Virus record (IMG/VR): IMGVR_UViG_3300022752_000036
Coordinates: 1-64,000 of that record
DNA: 64,000 bases
Direction: 5' to 3' (one strand)
From: a virus
Below the pieces are notes generated by a model, which did not search any database, was not told where the DNA came from, and worked only from the letters and a program-made list of their open reading frames with translations. Shown here piece by piece: positions 1 through 5,683 of this stretch; position 1 is the first letter of the stretch, and the number at the start of each line of letters is the position of its first letter. The translations under genes and the position numbers were made by a program.

Positions 1-356
1 TTGAATCCATTCTCTCTATCAAATAGCATGAAGTCCATCTCTACAATATTAAAAGTATCTTTAATTATAGATAATACTAGATCTAATTCTAGTCGACCAC
101 AAGTATATAGATCTAATTGAAGATGACTTGGATCTACCTCATCCCAGATATGAAAGGCAATATGGCTAGTCTCTATCATAACGATAGCAGTTAAGCCTTT
201 GTTGCCGTCTTTGTCCACATAGCTTGCAAATGGACCCTTTATAATCTTCATGTCGATCTTATTGACCAGATTGGTCAGAAAATCGATTCCCTCTTGTTCT
301 GTAGCAATTGGGTTCTTTACCTTGGCATTTACCAATAAATGTTTATGATATATCAT
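1..356 (-). CDS. speD: S-adenosylmethionine decarboxylase-like protein (3' end beyond window)
   Basis: Read directly from the minus strand: ATG at 356 after a strong ribosome site (TAAGGAGA), open for 118 codons to the window edge. Residues 62-86 carry the bacterial AdoMet decarboxylase core: Ser64 (the family's self-cleaving, pyruvoyl-forming serine), His69 and Cys86 in the motif TCG, with nearly the spacing of the bacterial enzyme (63/68/83). The residue before Ser64 is Thr rather than the usual Glu, with a Glu one place earlier. AdoMet decarboxylase makes the aminopropyl donor for spermidine; some homologs, including phage ones, have changed to arginine or ornithine decarboxylation, so the substrate is open. 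It is the last gene seen in the accessory region. Confident of the family, not of the substrate. Confidence 0.8.
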   Translation of the reverse strand, partial: MIYHKHLLVNAKVKNPIATEQEGIDFLTNLVNKIDMKIIKGPFASYVDKDGNKGLTAIVMIETSHIAFHIWDEVDPSHLQLDLYTCGRLELDLVLSIIKDTFNIVEMDFMLFDRENGF

Positions 357-371
357 TCTATCTCCTTATAT

Positions 372-542
372 TTAATCTCTTCCATGTTCCTCACATACAA
401 AAAATATTAAGTAGCCATCTGCTATGATGCCTACAGATTTCTTCTTACAGTAATGACAAACAGATGCTTTCTGCTTGTTTATCTTTCTTTGTTGATCTAA
501 ATAAGCTGCTATCCAAGGATCTTTAGGTAATGGATAACTCAT
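372..542 (-). CDS. small zinc-finger protein (56 aa)
   Basis: The start ATG overlaps the stop of the upstream gene as ATGA, implying translational coupling. The product has one CHYC knuckle near residues 29-32 and a CEEH pair near the C-terminus, a possible single zinc site. Lysine-rich in the middle. I do not recognise the family; a nucleic-acid or protein contact role would be a guess. The conserved overlap on the 5' side and the ordered cysteines make it a likely real gene. Confidence 0.6.
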   Translation of the reverse strand: MSYPLPKDPWIAAYLDQQRKINKQKASVCHYCKKKSVGIIADGYLIFFVCEEHGRD

Positions 543-673
543 AGTTCTATTACATTACCGCCAGAAGGTAAGCCTGCAAATTCATCCTCTGATTCAATTC
601 CGCCGTGCCATAGCAAATGCATGGATATGTTCTTCAATTCTACTGCACAGTAGCATTCAGGACATGTTTCCAT
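539..673 (-). CDS. small C2H2-like zinc-finger protein (44 aa)
   Basis: ATG at 673 shares a base with the stop of the preceding gene (TAATG) and its own stop forms ATGA with the next, so three small genes are chained. The N-terminus holds CPEC followed by two histidines (near residues 19 and 23), a C2H2-like spacing. GAGG lies about 6 bases before the start. No family recognised. Confidence 0.6.
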   Translation of the reverse strand: METCPECYCAVELKNISMHLLWHGGIESEDEFAGLPSGGNVIEL

Positions 674-804
674 TAAATTGCCTCAGTTACGGTACATCTC
701 AGGCAGACTTTATATGTCTTACCTGTAAATGGGCATGCCCCTGCATTTTCCCATCTATGCTTCTTGAACAAACATATAATTAGATTAAGGTAATATTTAA
801 GCAT
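673..804 (-). CDS. small cysteine-containing protein (43 aa)
   Basis: ATG at 804 lies inside the end of the upstream gene (8-base overlap) and the stop overlaps the next ATG by one base. A hydrophobic N-terminal stretch is followed by Cys, then a CLRC pair near residues 34-37, suggesting a partial zinc ribbon. Function unknown. Support comes from the overlaps and from the run of similar mini-genes here. Confidence 0.5.
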   Translation of the reverse strand: MLKYYLNLIICLFKKHRWENAGACPFTGKTYKVCLRCTVTEAI

Positions 805-1057
805 TAGATTCCTCTTTATCCATAAGAACTTCCATTAAGTCCATTAAGTCCTTTTCAGCAGTATCGTGAAAATAGTATTTATTGTCTCTTATACTCCATC
901 CCCGCCAGCCATCTACATCTTCCCACATAGCCGTAGCGGTCTTCATCTCTTCGGGATCTGCCATGATACGAGTCAGTGAGTTATACATATTTACTTCGTT
1001 AAATATGGCAGTGCGAAGTCTCTCCCACCTAAACAGCCAATTTACTAGTCTATCCAT
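797..1057 (-). CDS. hypothetical protein (86 aa)
   Basis: The frame is open 23 codons further upstream, but the ATG at 1057 is preferred: AAAGGA sits just before it and it overlaps the stop of the upstream 51-aa gene by eight bases (ATGGATAG). The product is Trp- and Met-rich with an acidic C-terminus (KEES). No domain recognised. Confidence 0.6.
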   Translation of the reverse strand: MDRLVNWLFRWERLRTAIFNEVNMYNSLTRIMADPEEMKTATAMWEDVDGWRGWSIRDNKYYFHDTAEKDLMDLMEVLMDKEESNA

Positions 1058-1205
1058 TGTCCTTTTTATTCCATTTCTCCCAATAGGCCACACCATTTTC
1101 ATCATAGTCTGAACCAAGTTTTTCAAACAACTCTTTATGTTCTTCTAACACTTCTTCTATTGCCAATTTAAGCTTATATGATCGTTCTCGATCTGAATTA
1201 GTCAT
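1050..1205 (-). CDS. hypothetical protein (51 aa)
   Basis: Short highly charged, probably helical protein (many Glu, Lys, Arg). ATG at 1205 follows a purine-rich AGAGAGAAG. Its stop lies in the start of the next gene. No family recognised; included because of the tight packing on both sides. Confidence 0.5.
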   Translation of the reverse strand: MTNSDRERSYKLKLAIEEVLEEHKELFEKLGSDYDENGVAYWEKWNKKDNG

Positions 1206-1240
1206 TTGCTTCTCTCTTTTCGCCGCACTTTTCGCTTCAC

Positions 1241-1378
1241 TTATTCGTCGTCGAAATCTACTTCAAATGGATCAGATAAATCTAATTGATCTAGACCTTC
1301 TAATGCTTTAAATGTCATAACAGTAGTAATTGCCATGAGAGAAATTAAACCTACTGCCAAGATTAGTTTCTTATTCAT
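1241..1378 (-). CDS. small membrane protein (45 aa)
   Basis: GGAGGAAAAG lies six bases before the ATG, one of the better ribosome sites in this region, and the start overlaps the upstream stop as ATGA. Residues 4-21 form one hydrophobic helix, followed by an acidic tail (SDPF then DFDDE). This could be a membrane-anchored peptide or a signal peptide with a very short mature part. Function unknown. Confidence 0.6.
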   Translation of the reverse strand: MNKKLILAVGLISLMAITTVMTFKALEGLDQLDLSDPFEVDFDDE

Positions 1379-1638
1379 TTCTTTTCCTCCAATATCATTT
1401 CAATAATGTCGTAGCAATCGCAAGTACTGGTCATGCACTCTACCGTTCTTAATCCATACCGCCGCTCTTCGCCTTTTGCTGCAAGTAGGTGCTGTTCCTG
1501 TATAAGAGAAGCAATACGTTCTCTTTCAAGCTTTTGGGCTTTCTTACATCCATTACATGGACACTTCCAAACAGTTTTACTATAAGATATCTGGTCTCTT
1601 GGGTCTCTCCATGAATTTTCTGCTGCTTCAAGATCCAA
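1375..1638 (-). CDS. hypothetical cysteine-rich protein (87 aa)
   Basis: The frame allows an ATG at 1671, but that start has no ribosome site and would overlap the HNH gene by 44 bases. A TTG at 1638 lies five bases after GAGGG and overlaps by only 11, so I prefer it. The product has a CPCNGC cluster and a C-terminal CDC pair with charged helix between them, suggesting a metal site. Unrecognised family. Confidence 0.6.
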   Translation of the reverse strand: MDLEAAENSWRDPRDQISYSKTVWKCPCNGCKKAQKLERERIASLIQEQHLLAAKGEERRYGLRTVECMTSTCDCYDIIEMILEEKK

Positions 1639-2077
1639 TGTTACCCTCTTTGTAATAGTTAATGCTTTCATTGTATTCGCCGTTTTTCAATTGTCTCCAA
1701 TACGTTCTGTTTCTGTGACAATTAGCGCAAACAATTTCACACTTTTTTATTTCTTCTTCTATTTCTGCAATCGGTTTATTTCTTGAAGAGTTGCCTCCAA
1801 GAGTAAACTTTTTTTCGTATTGTGGTAGATGATCAAATTCGAGTACCCAGTGTGGATAATCTTCTTTACAGTCAGTACACTTCTTGCCCTGTTTAGCTTG
1901 CCTAATGTAGGCTCTATTTCTATGTCTGCTCTGCTTACGTCTATTTGAAGTTTTTTCTTTTTGTCCTGAACCGACGTGGTAGGAAATAGTTCCCTTTGAC
2001 ACGCCTAGTATCTTTTGTATTTGTCTATAGGACTTACCTTCAGCATAAAGCTTTAAGATTTGTTCCTTTTTAGTCAT
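1628..2077 (-). CDS. HNH endonuclease with N-terminal helix-turn-helix
   Basis: Residues 4-33 form a helix-turn-helix of the kind seen in resolvases and in free-standing phage HNH enzymes. A basic stretch follows, then the zinc-bound HNH (beta-beta-alpha-metal) nuclease: Cys67/Cys70, the FDH motif with His83, and CANCH at 117-121. Stand-alone HNH genes in phages usually act as homing endonucleases cutting related phage DNA. The gene has its own consensus promoter overlapped by a 10-bp inverted repeat and is probably translated from a leaderless transcript, so the N-terminal domain may repress its own promoter (inference). Lone placement between small genes fits a mobile gene. Confidence 0.88.
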   Translation of the reverse strand: MTKKEQILKLYAEGKSYRQIQKILGVSKGTISYHVGSGQKEKTSNRRKQSRHRNRAYIRQAKQGKKCTDCKEDYPHWVLEFDHLPQYEKKFTLGGNSSRNKPIAEIEEEIKKCEIVCANCHRNRTYWRQLKNGEYNESINYYKEGNIGS

Positions 2078-2112
2078 GGTTCAATTATACATAAACTGTT
2101 GAACCATGTCAA
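2075..2112 (-). promoter_or_regulatory. consensus promoter with overlapping palindromic operator for the HNH gene
   Basis: Minus strand: TTGACA (2112-2107), 17-base spacer, TATAAT (2089-2084), then six bases to the ATG at 2077, so the transcript should start at or next to the start codon. A perfect 10-bp inverted repeat, CATGGTTCAA, occupies 2075-2084 and 2099-2108 (14-base gap), covering the start codon, the end of the -10 box and the spacer. Confidence 0.85.
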
Positions 2113-2249
2113 GGCTTTACCTTACAGGACTCCAATATAGTTGATATTTTTTTAATTTCTTTGTCGTTCTCAATAGTTATTTTATTCCAAGCAAGGAAAT
2201 TGACAACTAGGAGTAGCGCCATGAATGCCAGAATAATTTTATCTCTCAT
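2109..2249 (-). CDS. small membrane protein (46 aa)
   Basis: A TATAAT box lies seven bases before the ATG, suggesting leaderless translation. Residues 4-20 are one transmembrane helix; the rest is a charged helix ending near a single Cys. The stop codon lies inside the -35 box of the HNH gene. Function unknown. Confidence 0.6.
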   Translation of the reverse strand: MRDKIILAFMALLLVVNFLAWNKITIENDKEIKKISTILESCKVKP

Positions 2250-2256
2250 ACAATAA

Positions 2257-2262
2257 ATTATA
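2257..2262 (-). promoter_or_regulatory. -10 box (TATAAT), leaderless start
   Basis: Perfect TATAAT seven bases before the ATG at 2249. No convincing -35 at the normal distance; it sits at the 3' end of the upstream paralog gene. Confidence 0.5.
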
Positions 2263-2264
2263 CC

Positions 2265-2960
2265 CTATTTATATTCTTTTCTATTCCAATAGTTGCTTTT
2301 GTAGTATCCTCTTATCTTAGATCTACTTTTAATATCTTGTATCATGCCTTGTTTACTTAATGATTCGTCTATCTCTGAGCTCCAAGACTCTCTTTTAAAT
2401 GGAATAATTTGAATTATTGGGGTTCCCGCCTCAATAATTCCTTCAAAATCTTTTTTAAGGGCAAATGGCTGACGACCCCAAACGCCCCAGTTGTCTGTAT
2501 CCATCACTCCTGTTGTTGTTATAAATGGAAGATCAGTTCTATTAAATGGCTGTGTCAGTAAACAACTGTATCCTTTTGGAGTTTTAATTCCCCAATGAGA
2601 TTGCCAAGAAAATATGAATGGGTGAAAGTTTTTATACATAGGAATTTCATATATTGGATCTCTTTGCACAACCTCTGCAAGATCATCGTATGTATGATTC
2701 CATGAAACGTAAGGCAAACCATTTACCTGCTTAACAAATACATCTGCCCATAAATTAAAGGTATAACCAGTTGAATATGAGTCTATAAATGGTATACAGC
2801 TTTTAACAGAATAGTTAGATTGACCACCGTACACATTTAACTCAGTATCACCATTAGTATAGTTTGGTATATCTTTAAACCAACTTGGTATACGTGCTGG
2901 CTGAGGACATGGAATAATCTCCTTAACCAGGTCGTTCTTGGGATAGAATTTAATTTTCAT
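2265..2960 (-). CDS. phage protein, paralog family member A (231 aa)
   Basis: Clearly homologous along its length to the next gene upstream (2957-3661). Shared blocks: an N-terminal IPxW(F/Y)K, then KxCxPxxD and TGY, a GYSC block, DTD, and a C-terminal block reading FEGxIEAGTPI followed by QxIPFKRES. These conserved Trp, Asp and Pro positions indicate a structured soluble domain, possibly beta-rich. The start overlaps the upstream stop (ATGA). I recall no defined function for the family; no signal peptide or membrane helix. It could be a minor virion or host-modifying protein, but nothing here decides it. Confidence 0.8.
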   Translation of the reverse strand: MKIKFYPKNDLVKEIIPCPQPARIPSWFKDIPNYTNGDTELNVYGGQSNYSVKSCIPFIDSYSTGYTFNLWADVFVKQVNGLPYVSWNHTYDDLAEVVQRDPIYEIPMYKNFHPFIFSWQSHWGIKTPKGYSCLLTQPFNRTDLPFITTTGVMDTDNWGVWGRQPFALKKDFEGIIEAGTPIIQIIPFKRESWSSEIDESLSKQGMIQDIKSRSKIRGYYKSNYWNRKEYK

Positions 2961-3661
2961 TTATATTCTTTTCTTGCCCAGAATGTGTTACGGTATGCGT
3001 CAAATAGCTTTGCAGCAATTGTCCTTTGATTCTTAAAATTTCTTTTTTTATCTAATGGCACTATCTCCATATGATACGATTCTCTTTTAAATGGAATAAC
3101 TTGAGCAATTGGAGTCCCCGCCTCTATCATTCCCTCAAAATATTTATCTTTTAGATTAAAGGGAAGAGCAACCTTTTCATAATAAGTATCTGTGTCAACT
3201 ATTCCAGGTAGGATTACAATCTGATTGTCTCTGTGCATTGGAGGCAAAAACATACATGAGTACCCTGGCTCTGTTTTTATGATCCATGGGTTCTCTATTT
3301 TTAATTGATAGCCTAGGTTATTTTCTGGATGATTCTGTACTTGAAATGGAGCATGACTACTCAAGACATCAGTATCTTTTTGAGTACCGCCTTCAGACCT
3401 CCAGTGGAAATAAGGTCCATTTTCTGTTTGTTCTATATAAAAATCTTGTTGTAATACAATCATATACCCAGCAGTCATTGCATCAAATACTGGAACGCAC
3501 TTCTTTATTGTGCTGAATGGTTGATCTTTTAATGGCTTTTTTACATCGTTCGCATATGATTTAGCTTCCTTATACCAATCTGGAACAAACTTACTTGATG
3601 GCGCAGGATTATATATAGCATCTGTATCATCATATCTTGAAAACTCAATTTTTTTAGCCAT
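2957..3661 (-). CDS. phage protein, paralog family member B (234 aa)
   Basis: Tandem paralog of 2265-2960, with the same ordered motifs (IPxWYK-like VPDWYK, CVPVFDAMTAGY, GYSC, DTD, EAGTPIAQ then FKRES). The lead gene of the pair: a TTGACA/TATAAT promoter places the transcript start within a few bases of its ATG. The C-terminal tails of both paralogs end in WxRKEYK-like basic sequence. Function unknown. Confidence 0.8.
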   Translation of the reverse strand: MAKKIEFSRYDDTDAIYNPAPSSKFVPDWYKEAKSYANDVKKPLKDQPFSTIKKCVPVFDAMTAGYMIVLQQDFYIEQTENGPYFHWRSEGGTQKDTDVLSSHAPFQVQNHPENNLGYQLKIENPWIIKTEPGYSCMFLPPMHRDNQIVILPGIVDTDTYYEKVALPFNLKDKYFEGMIEAGTPIAQVIPFKRESYHMEIVPLDKKRNFKNQRTIAAKLFDAYRNTFWARKEYK

Positions 3662-3666
3662 ATTAT

Positions 3667-3696
3667 ATTATAGATTAATATCTTCCGCTTTGTCAA
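3667..3696 (-). promoter_or_regulatory. promoter for the paralog pair, near-leaderless
   Basis: TTGACA (3696-3691), 18-base spacer, TATAAT (3672-3667), then five bases to the ATG at 3661. Confidence 0.75.
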
Positions 3697-3754
3697 TAGC
3701 ATCATCCATACTATATGGATGCTCTTTTGTACATTTACCGCATTCTTTACACAT
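3668..3754 (-). CDS. possible mini zinc-finger peptide (28 aa)
   Basis: Short open frame with CKECGKC then an EH pair at the start and an acidic helix after. No ribosome site; it lies between a terminator hairpin and the next promoter, whose -10 box it covers. Similar to other Cys-rich mini-proteins here, but it may be chance. Confidence 0.3.
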   Translation of the reverse strand: MCKECGKCTKEHPYSMDDAIDKAEDINL

Positions 3755-3764
3755 AATTTAATAA

Positions 3765-3780
3765 GGCCCCTTGCGGGGCC
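3765..3780 (-). terminator. hairpin terminator after the basic-protein operon
   Basis: GGCCCC / GGGGCC stem with a 4-base loop, just after the stop at 3786, followed on the minus strand by TTATTAAATT. It separates the 4312-3786 operon from the paralog pair. Confidence 0.65.
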
Positions 3781-3785
3781 CTATC

Positions 3786-4010
3786 TTATACTTTCTTAGG
3801 TCTTCCGCTTCGTTTTGGTGGCTGAACTGCACTTCTTTCTCTACGAATTCCGTGCTTATTTCTGTCAATAATAATTCCAGATCTTTGGTTATTGACTCCT
3901 GATTTAAACTTTCCTTGAGTAGGCTTTTTTCTTCCTACTTCTTGAGAAGTTACTGCACCTGAAGCAGATGGATTAGCTGGTGAATCCATTCCTGTTCCAT
4001 TATTACTCAT
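3786..4010 (-). CDS. basic low-complexity protein (74 aa)
   Basis: Ser/Asn/Ala-rich N-terminus and a strongly basic Arg/Lys/Pro C-terminus (KRSGRPKK). The start overlaps the upstream stop by eight bases. The composition suggests a disordered nucleic-acid-binding tail, but no family is recognised. Confidence 0.6.
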   Translation of the reverse strand: MSNNGTGMDSPANPSASGAVTSQEVGRKKPTQGKFKSGVNNQRSGIIIDRNKHGIRRERSAVQPPKRSGRPKKV

Positions 4011-4152
4011 TAATAAATCTTTCTCTTTGTTCTGGAGTTGCAGTCATCTTAAATGTGAGTCCTGATTCTCCATCCTTTGAAACATCATTAATAGTTACGC
4101 TAGAAATACCTGTTTCGCTTCCAACGCTTTCGCATCCGCATTCTACGCACAT
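4003..4152 (-). CDS. small protein with CxxCxC motif (49 aa)
   Basis: Starts MCVECGC, then a predicted strand-rich segment (ISSVTIND) and a short helix. Coupled to the next gene by an eight-base overlap. Function unknown; one of several Cys-knuckle mini-proteins in this accessory region. Confidence 0.6.
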   Translation of the reverse strand: MCVECGCESVGSETGISSVTINDVSKDGESGLTFKMTATPEQRERFINE

Positions 4153-4153
4153 G

Positions 4154-4312
4154 TTACTTACCGCCGTTGCCTACGCCTGCGCCGTCTTGTGTGGACTTGT
4201 CTGTAGCAGAAAAATTCTTATTTGGATCTGCTGCATACTGTACTCCGCTCCAAGATGTTGTTGTTACTGGCTTTGTTTCATTAAAGCCCTTCAAGTCTTT
4301 TCCGTCTGACAT
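4154..4312 (-). CDS. hypothetical polar protein (52 aa)
   Basis: ATG at 4312 follows AGGAGATATATT. The product is Asn/Thr/Ser/Gly-rich, has no hydrophobic core and is probably disordered. First gene of a three-gene operon driven by an extended -10 promoter about 55 bases upstream. Function unknown. Confidence 0.6.
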   Translation of the reverse strand: MSDGKDLKGFNETKPVTTTSWSGVQYAADPNKNFSATDKSTQDGAGVGNGGK

Positions 4313-4367
4313 AATATATCTCCTATAGGGTTAATTTAGATGGGTCTAGAAGTCCATCCATATATCA

Positions 4368-4373
4368 ATTATA
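4368..4373 (-). promoter_or_regulatory. extended -10 promoter (TGCTATAAT)
   Basis: The minus strand reads GACTAAATGCTATAAT; the same 16 bases occur upstream of the lipoprotein gene at 14136. There is no -35 match. The TG one base before TATAAT is the extended -10 signature. Confidence 0.55.
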
Positions 4374-4394
4374 GCATTTAGTCGATTAGAATGG

Positions 4395-4517
4395 CTAGAT
4401 CTTATACATCTTATGCCAACAGTCACTACAAATGTCTATAATCCCGCCTTCAGGCTTAGCTGCTAATCTTGTAGCTTTATTATTGCAGCCAGCCGTCTGG
4501 CATATTTCATTAAACAT
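4395..4517 (-). CDS. small zinc-ribbon protein (40 aa)
   Basis: Cysteines at about residues 6, 11, 30 and 33 (C-x4-C then CSDC) make a plausible single zinc ribbon. The ATG overlaps the upstream stop by one base (TAATG). Unrecognised family. Confidence 0.6.
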   Translation of the reverse strand: MFNEICQTAGCNNKATRLAAKPEGGIIDICSDCWHKMYKI

Positions 4518-4726
4518 TACTTGCCCTTCTTAGGAGCCTTTTTAACAGTCTTTTTAGCTGTAGACTTTTTAACTGGAGCCTTTTTAGTTGGCGCCTTTTT
4601 AACAGTCTTTTTAGCAGCAGGCTTCTTCGGAGCTAATTCCTCAACAACAACAGAAGCTGTTACTGCTTTTGAATATGACTCTTCATTGATTCCCAAGAAC
4701 TTCTTGATTGATTTTGCGATGCTCAT
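4517..4726 (-). CDS. lysine/alanine/proline-rich histone H1-like protein (69 aa)
   Basis: Residues 33-69 are almost only Lys, Ala, Pro, Thr and Val, with AKKTVKKAP occurring twice, the composition of bacterial and eukaryotic H1-type DNA-binding tails. Residues 1-30 look like a short folded helix (KSIKKFLGI). AAGGAAAC lies just before the start, which overlaps the upstream stop as ATGA. A DNA-coating or condensing role is an inference from composition. Confidence 0.65.
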   Translation of the reverse strand: MSIAKSIKKFLGINEESYSKAVTASVVVEELAPKKPAAKKTVKKAPTKKAPVKKSTAKKTVKKAPKKGK

Positions 4727-4854
4727 ATGTTTCCTTTCTTGATTATTTTGATTACGTATTTAATTACGTCTCTAGGACGCCACTCTGGTGGCAGTTCTAA
4801 ACCTTCTATTTCTTTTGCTATTCTATCTCTTATTTGATCTTCAATATAATCCAT
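4723..4854 (-). CDS. hypothetical helical protein (43 aa)
   Basis: ATG at 4854 shares a base with the stop of the 257-aa gene upstream (TAATG) and its stop forms ATGA with the next gene. Charged helix with a PPEW turn in the middle. Unknown family. Confidence 0.55.
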   Translation of the reverse strand: MDYIEDQIRDRIAKEIEGLELPPEWRPRDVIKYVIKIIKKGNI

Positions 4855-5627
4855 TATATTAAATTTTCTTTTATCTTTTTTAAGACTATATCTCTTGTTC
4901 TAGTCTTTCTAAATATATCGTAAGACTTTTGTAATGGCATTTTATAGCCATACATATGTTTTGCATTGATACATTTTCTTGAATATGTATCAATTTCTTT
5001 TGTTAATTCAAACCTAATTAAGTTAACTTTTTTATCAGTTAAAAAATTAACATAAAATATTGGTTCATCTTTTTTGAAATTAATATGTCCTTCGTTTCCA
5101 TAAAGCTGAATTTCTACATTTAAAGTTCTAAACCATTGTCCTATATCAAATTGACCACTAGTTAAAAATCCATATTTTTGATATTCTACCTGTTGCAAAT
5201 AAGGTCCAGTAAGTTGAATCTCCAATGGCTCTTCTGCAAACATGTGCAGGCGATAGGCAAACTCAACACTTGGACCAACGGTCATAGTTTGATTTCTTGG
5301 TGGAGTAACTGCCATAAAAGCTTCTGTTGTTGGTCTAATTTCAATTTGATTTACATCATAAGATCCAGCCTTATACTCATAGCCACAGTCGATTGGCCAA
5401 TTCCATGCATATAAATTTTTTGATAAATTCTTAAATGCTGGACAATTTATAAAGGATTGCTGTTCTTTGTCTTTAGTATCTTTAATATCAAATTGTGTCC
5501 AGTGTTTAAATACGTTGACTGGATCATGATATAGCATATTCCAATTTCCAATTGGACCGTCATCTTCAGGAACAGAGTGAGGAGCCCAATATACGTTGAT
5601 TGATTTGCTATTTTTATTTAATTTCAT
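4854..5627 (-). CDS. phage protein distantly like the 2265-3661 paralogs (257 aa)
   Basis: Similar in size and style to the paralog pair: a CPAFKN-type block near residue 62, aromatic strand segments, a GQWFR motif, then DEPIFYVNF followed by a charged stretch, which lines up loosely with the TPIxQxIPF block of the pair. I read it as a remote third member, but only a profile comparison could confirm this. No membrane segment or signal peptide. No clear ribosome site. Confidence 0.65.
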   Translation of the reverse strand: MKLNKNSKSINVYWAPHSVPEDDGPIGNWNMLYHDPVNVFKHWTQFDIKDTKDKEQQSFINCPAFKNLSKNLYAWNWPIDCGYEYKAGSYDVNQIEIRPTTEAFMAVTPPRNQTMTVGPSVEFAYRLHMFAEEPLEIQLTGPYLQQVEYQKYGFLTSGQFDIGQWFRTLNVEIQLYGNEGHINFKKDEPIFYVNFLTDKKVNLIRFELTKEIDTYSRKCINAKHMYGYKMPLQKSYDIFRKTRTRDIVLKKIKENLI

Positions 5628-5647
5628 ATTTTTTTTCTATTAGTATA

Positions 5648-5676
5648 ATGGCGGTAGGGATTTACCCTACCGCCAT
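5648..5676 (-). terminator. 12-bp hairpin after the secreted-protein gene
   Basis: ATGGCGGTAGGG / CCCTACCGCCAT with a 5-base loop, directly after the stop at 5684. No long T run follows on the minus strand, so it may be a terminator or a 3' stability element. Confidence 0.6.
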
Positions 5677-5683
5677 CTTTTTA

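Noticed and set aside
3980-4309. Plus-strand open frame of 109 codons
   Set aside because: Covers two coupled minus-strand genes (4003-4152 and 4154-4312) that have start-stop overlaps and a ribosome site.
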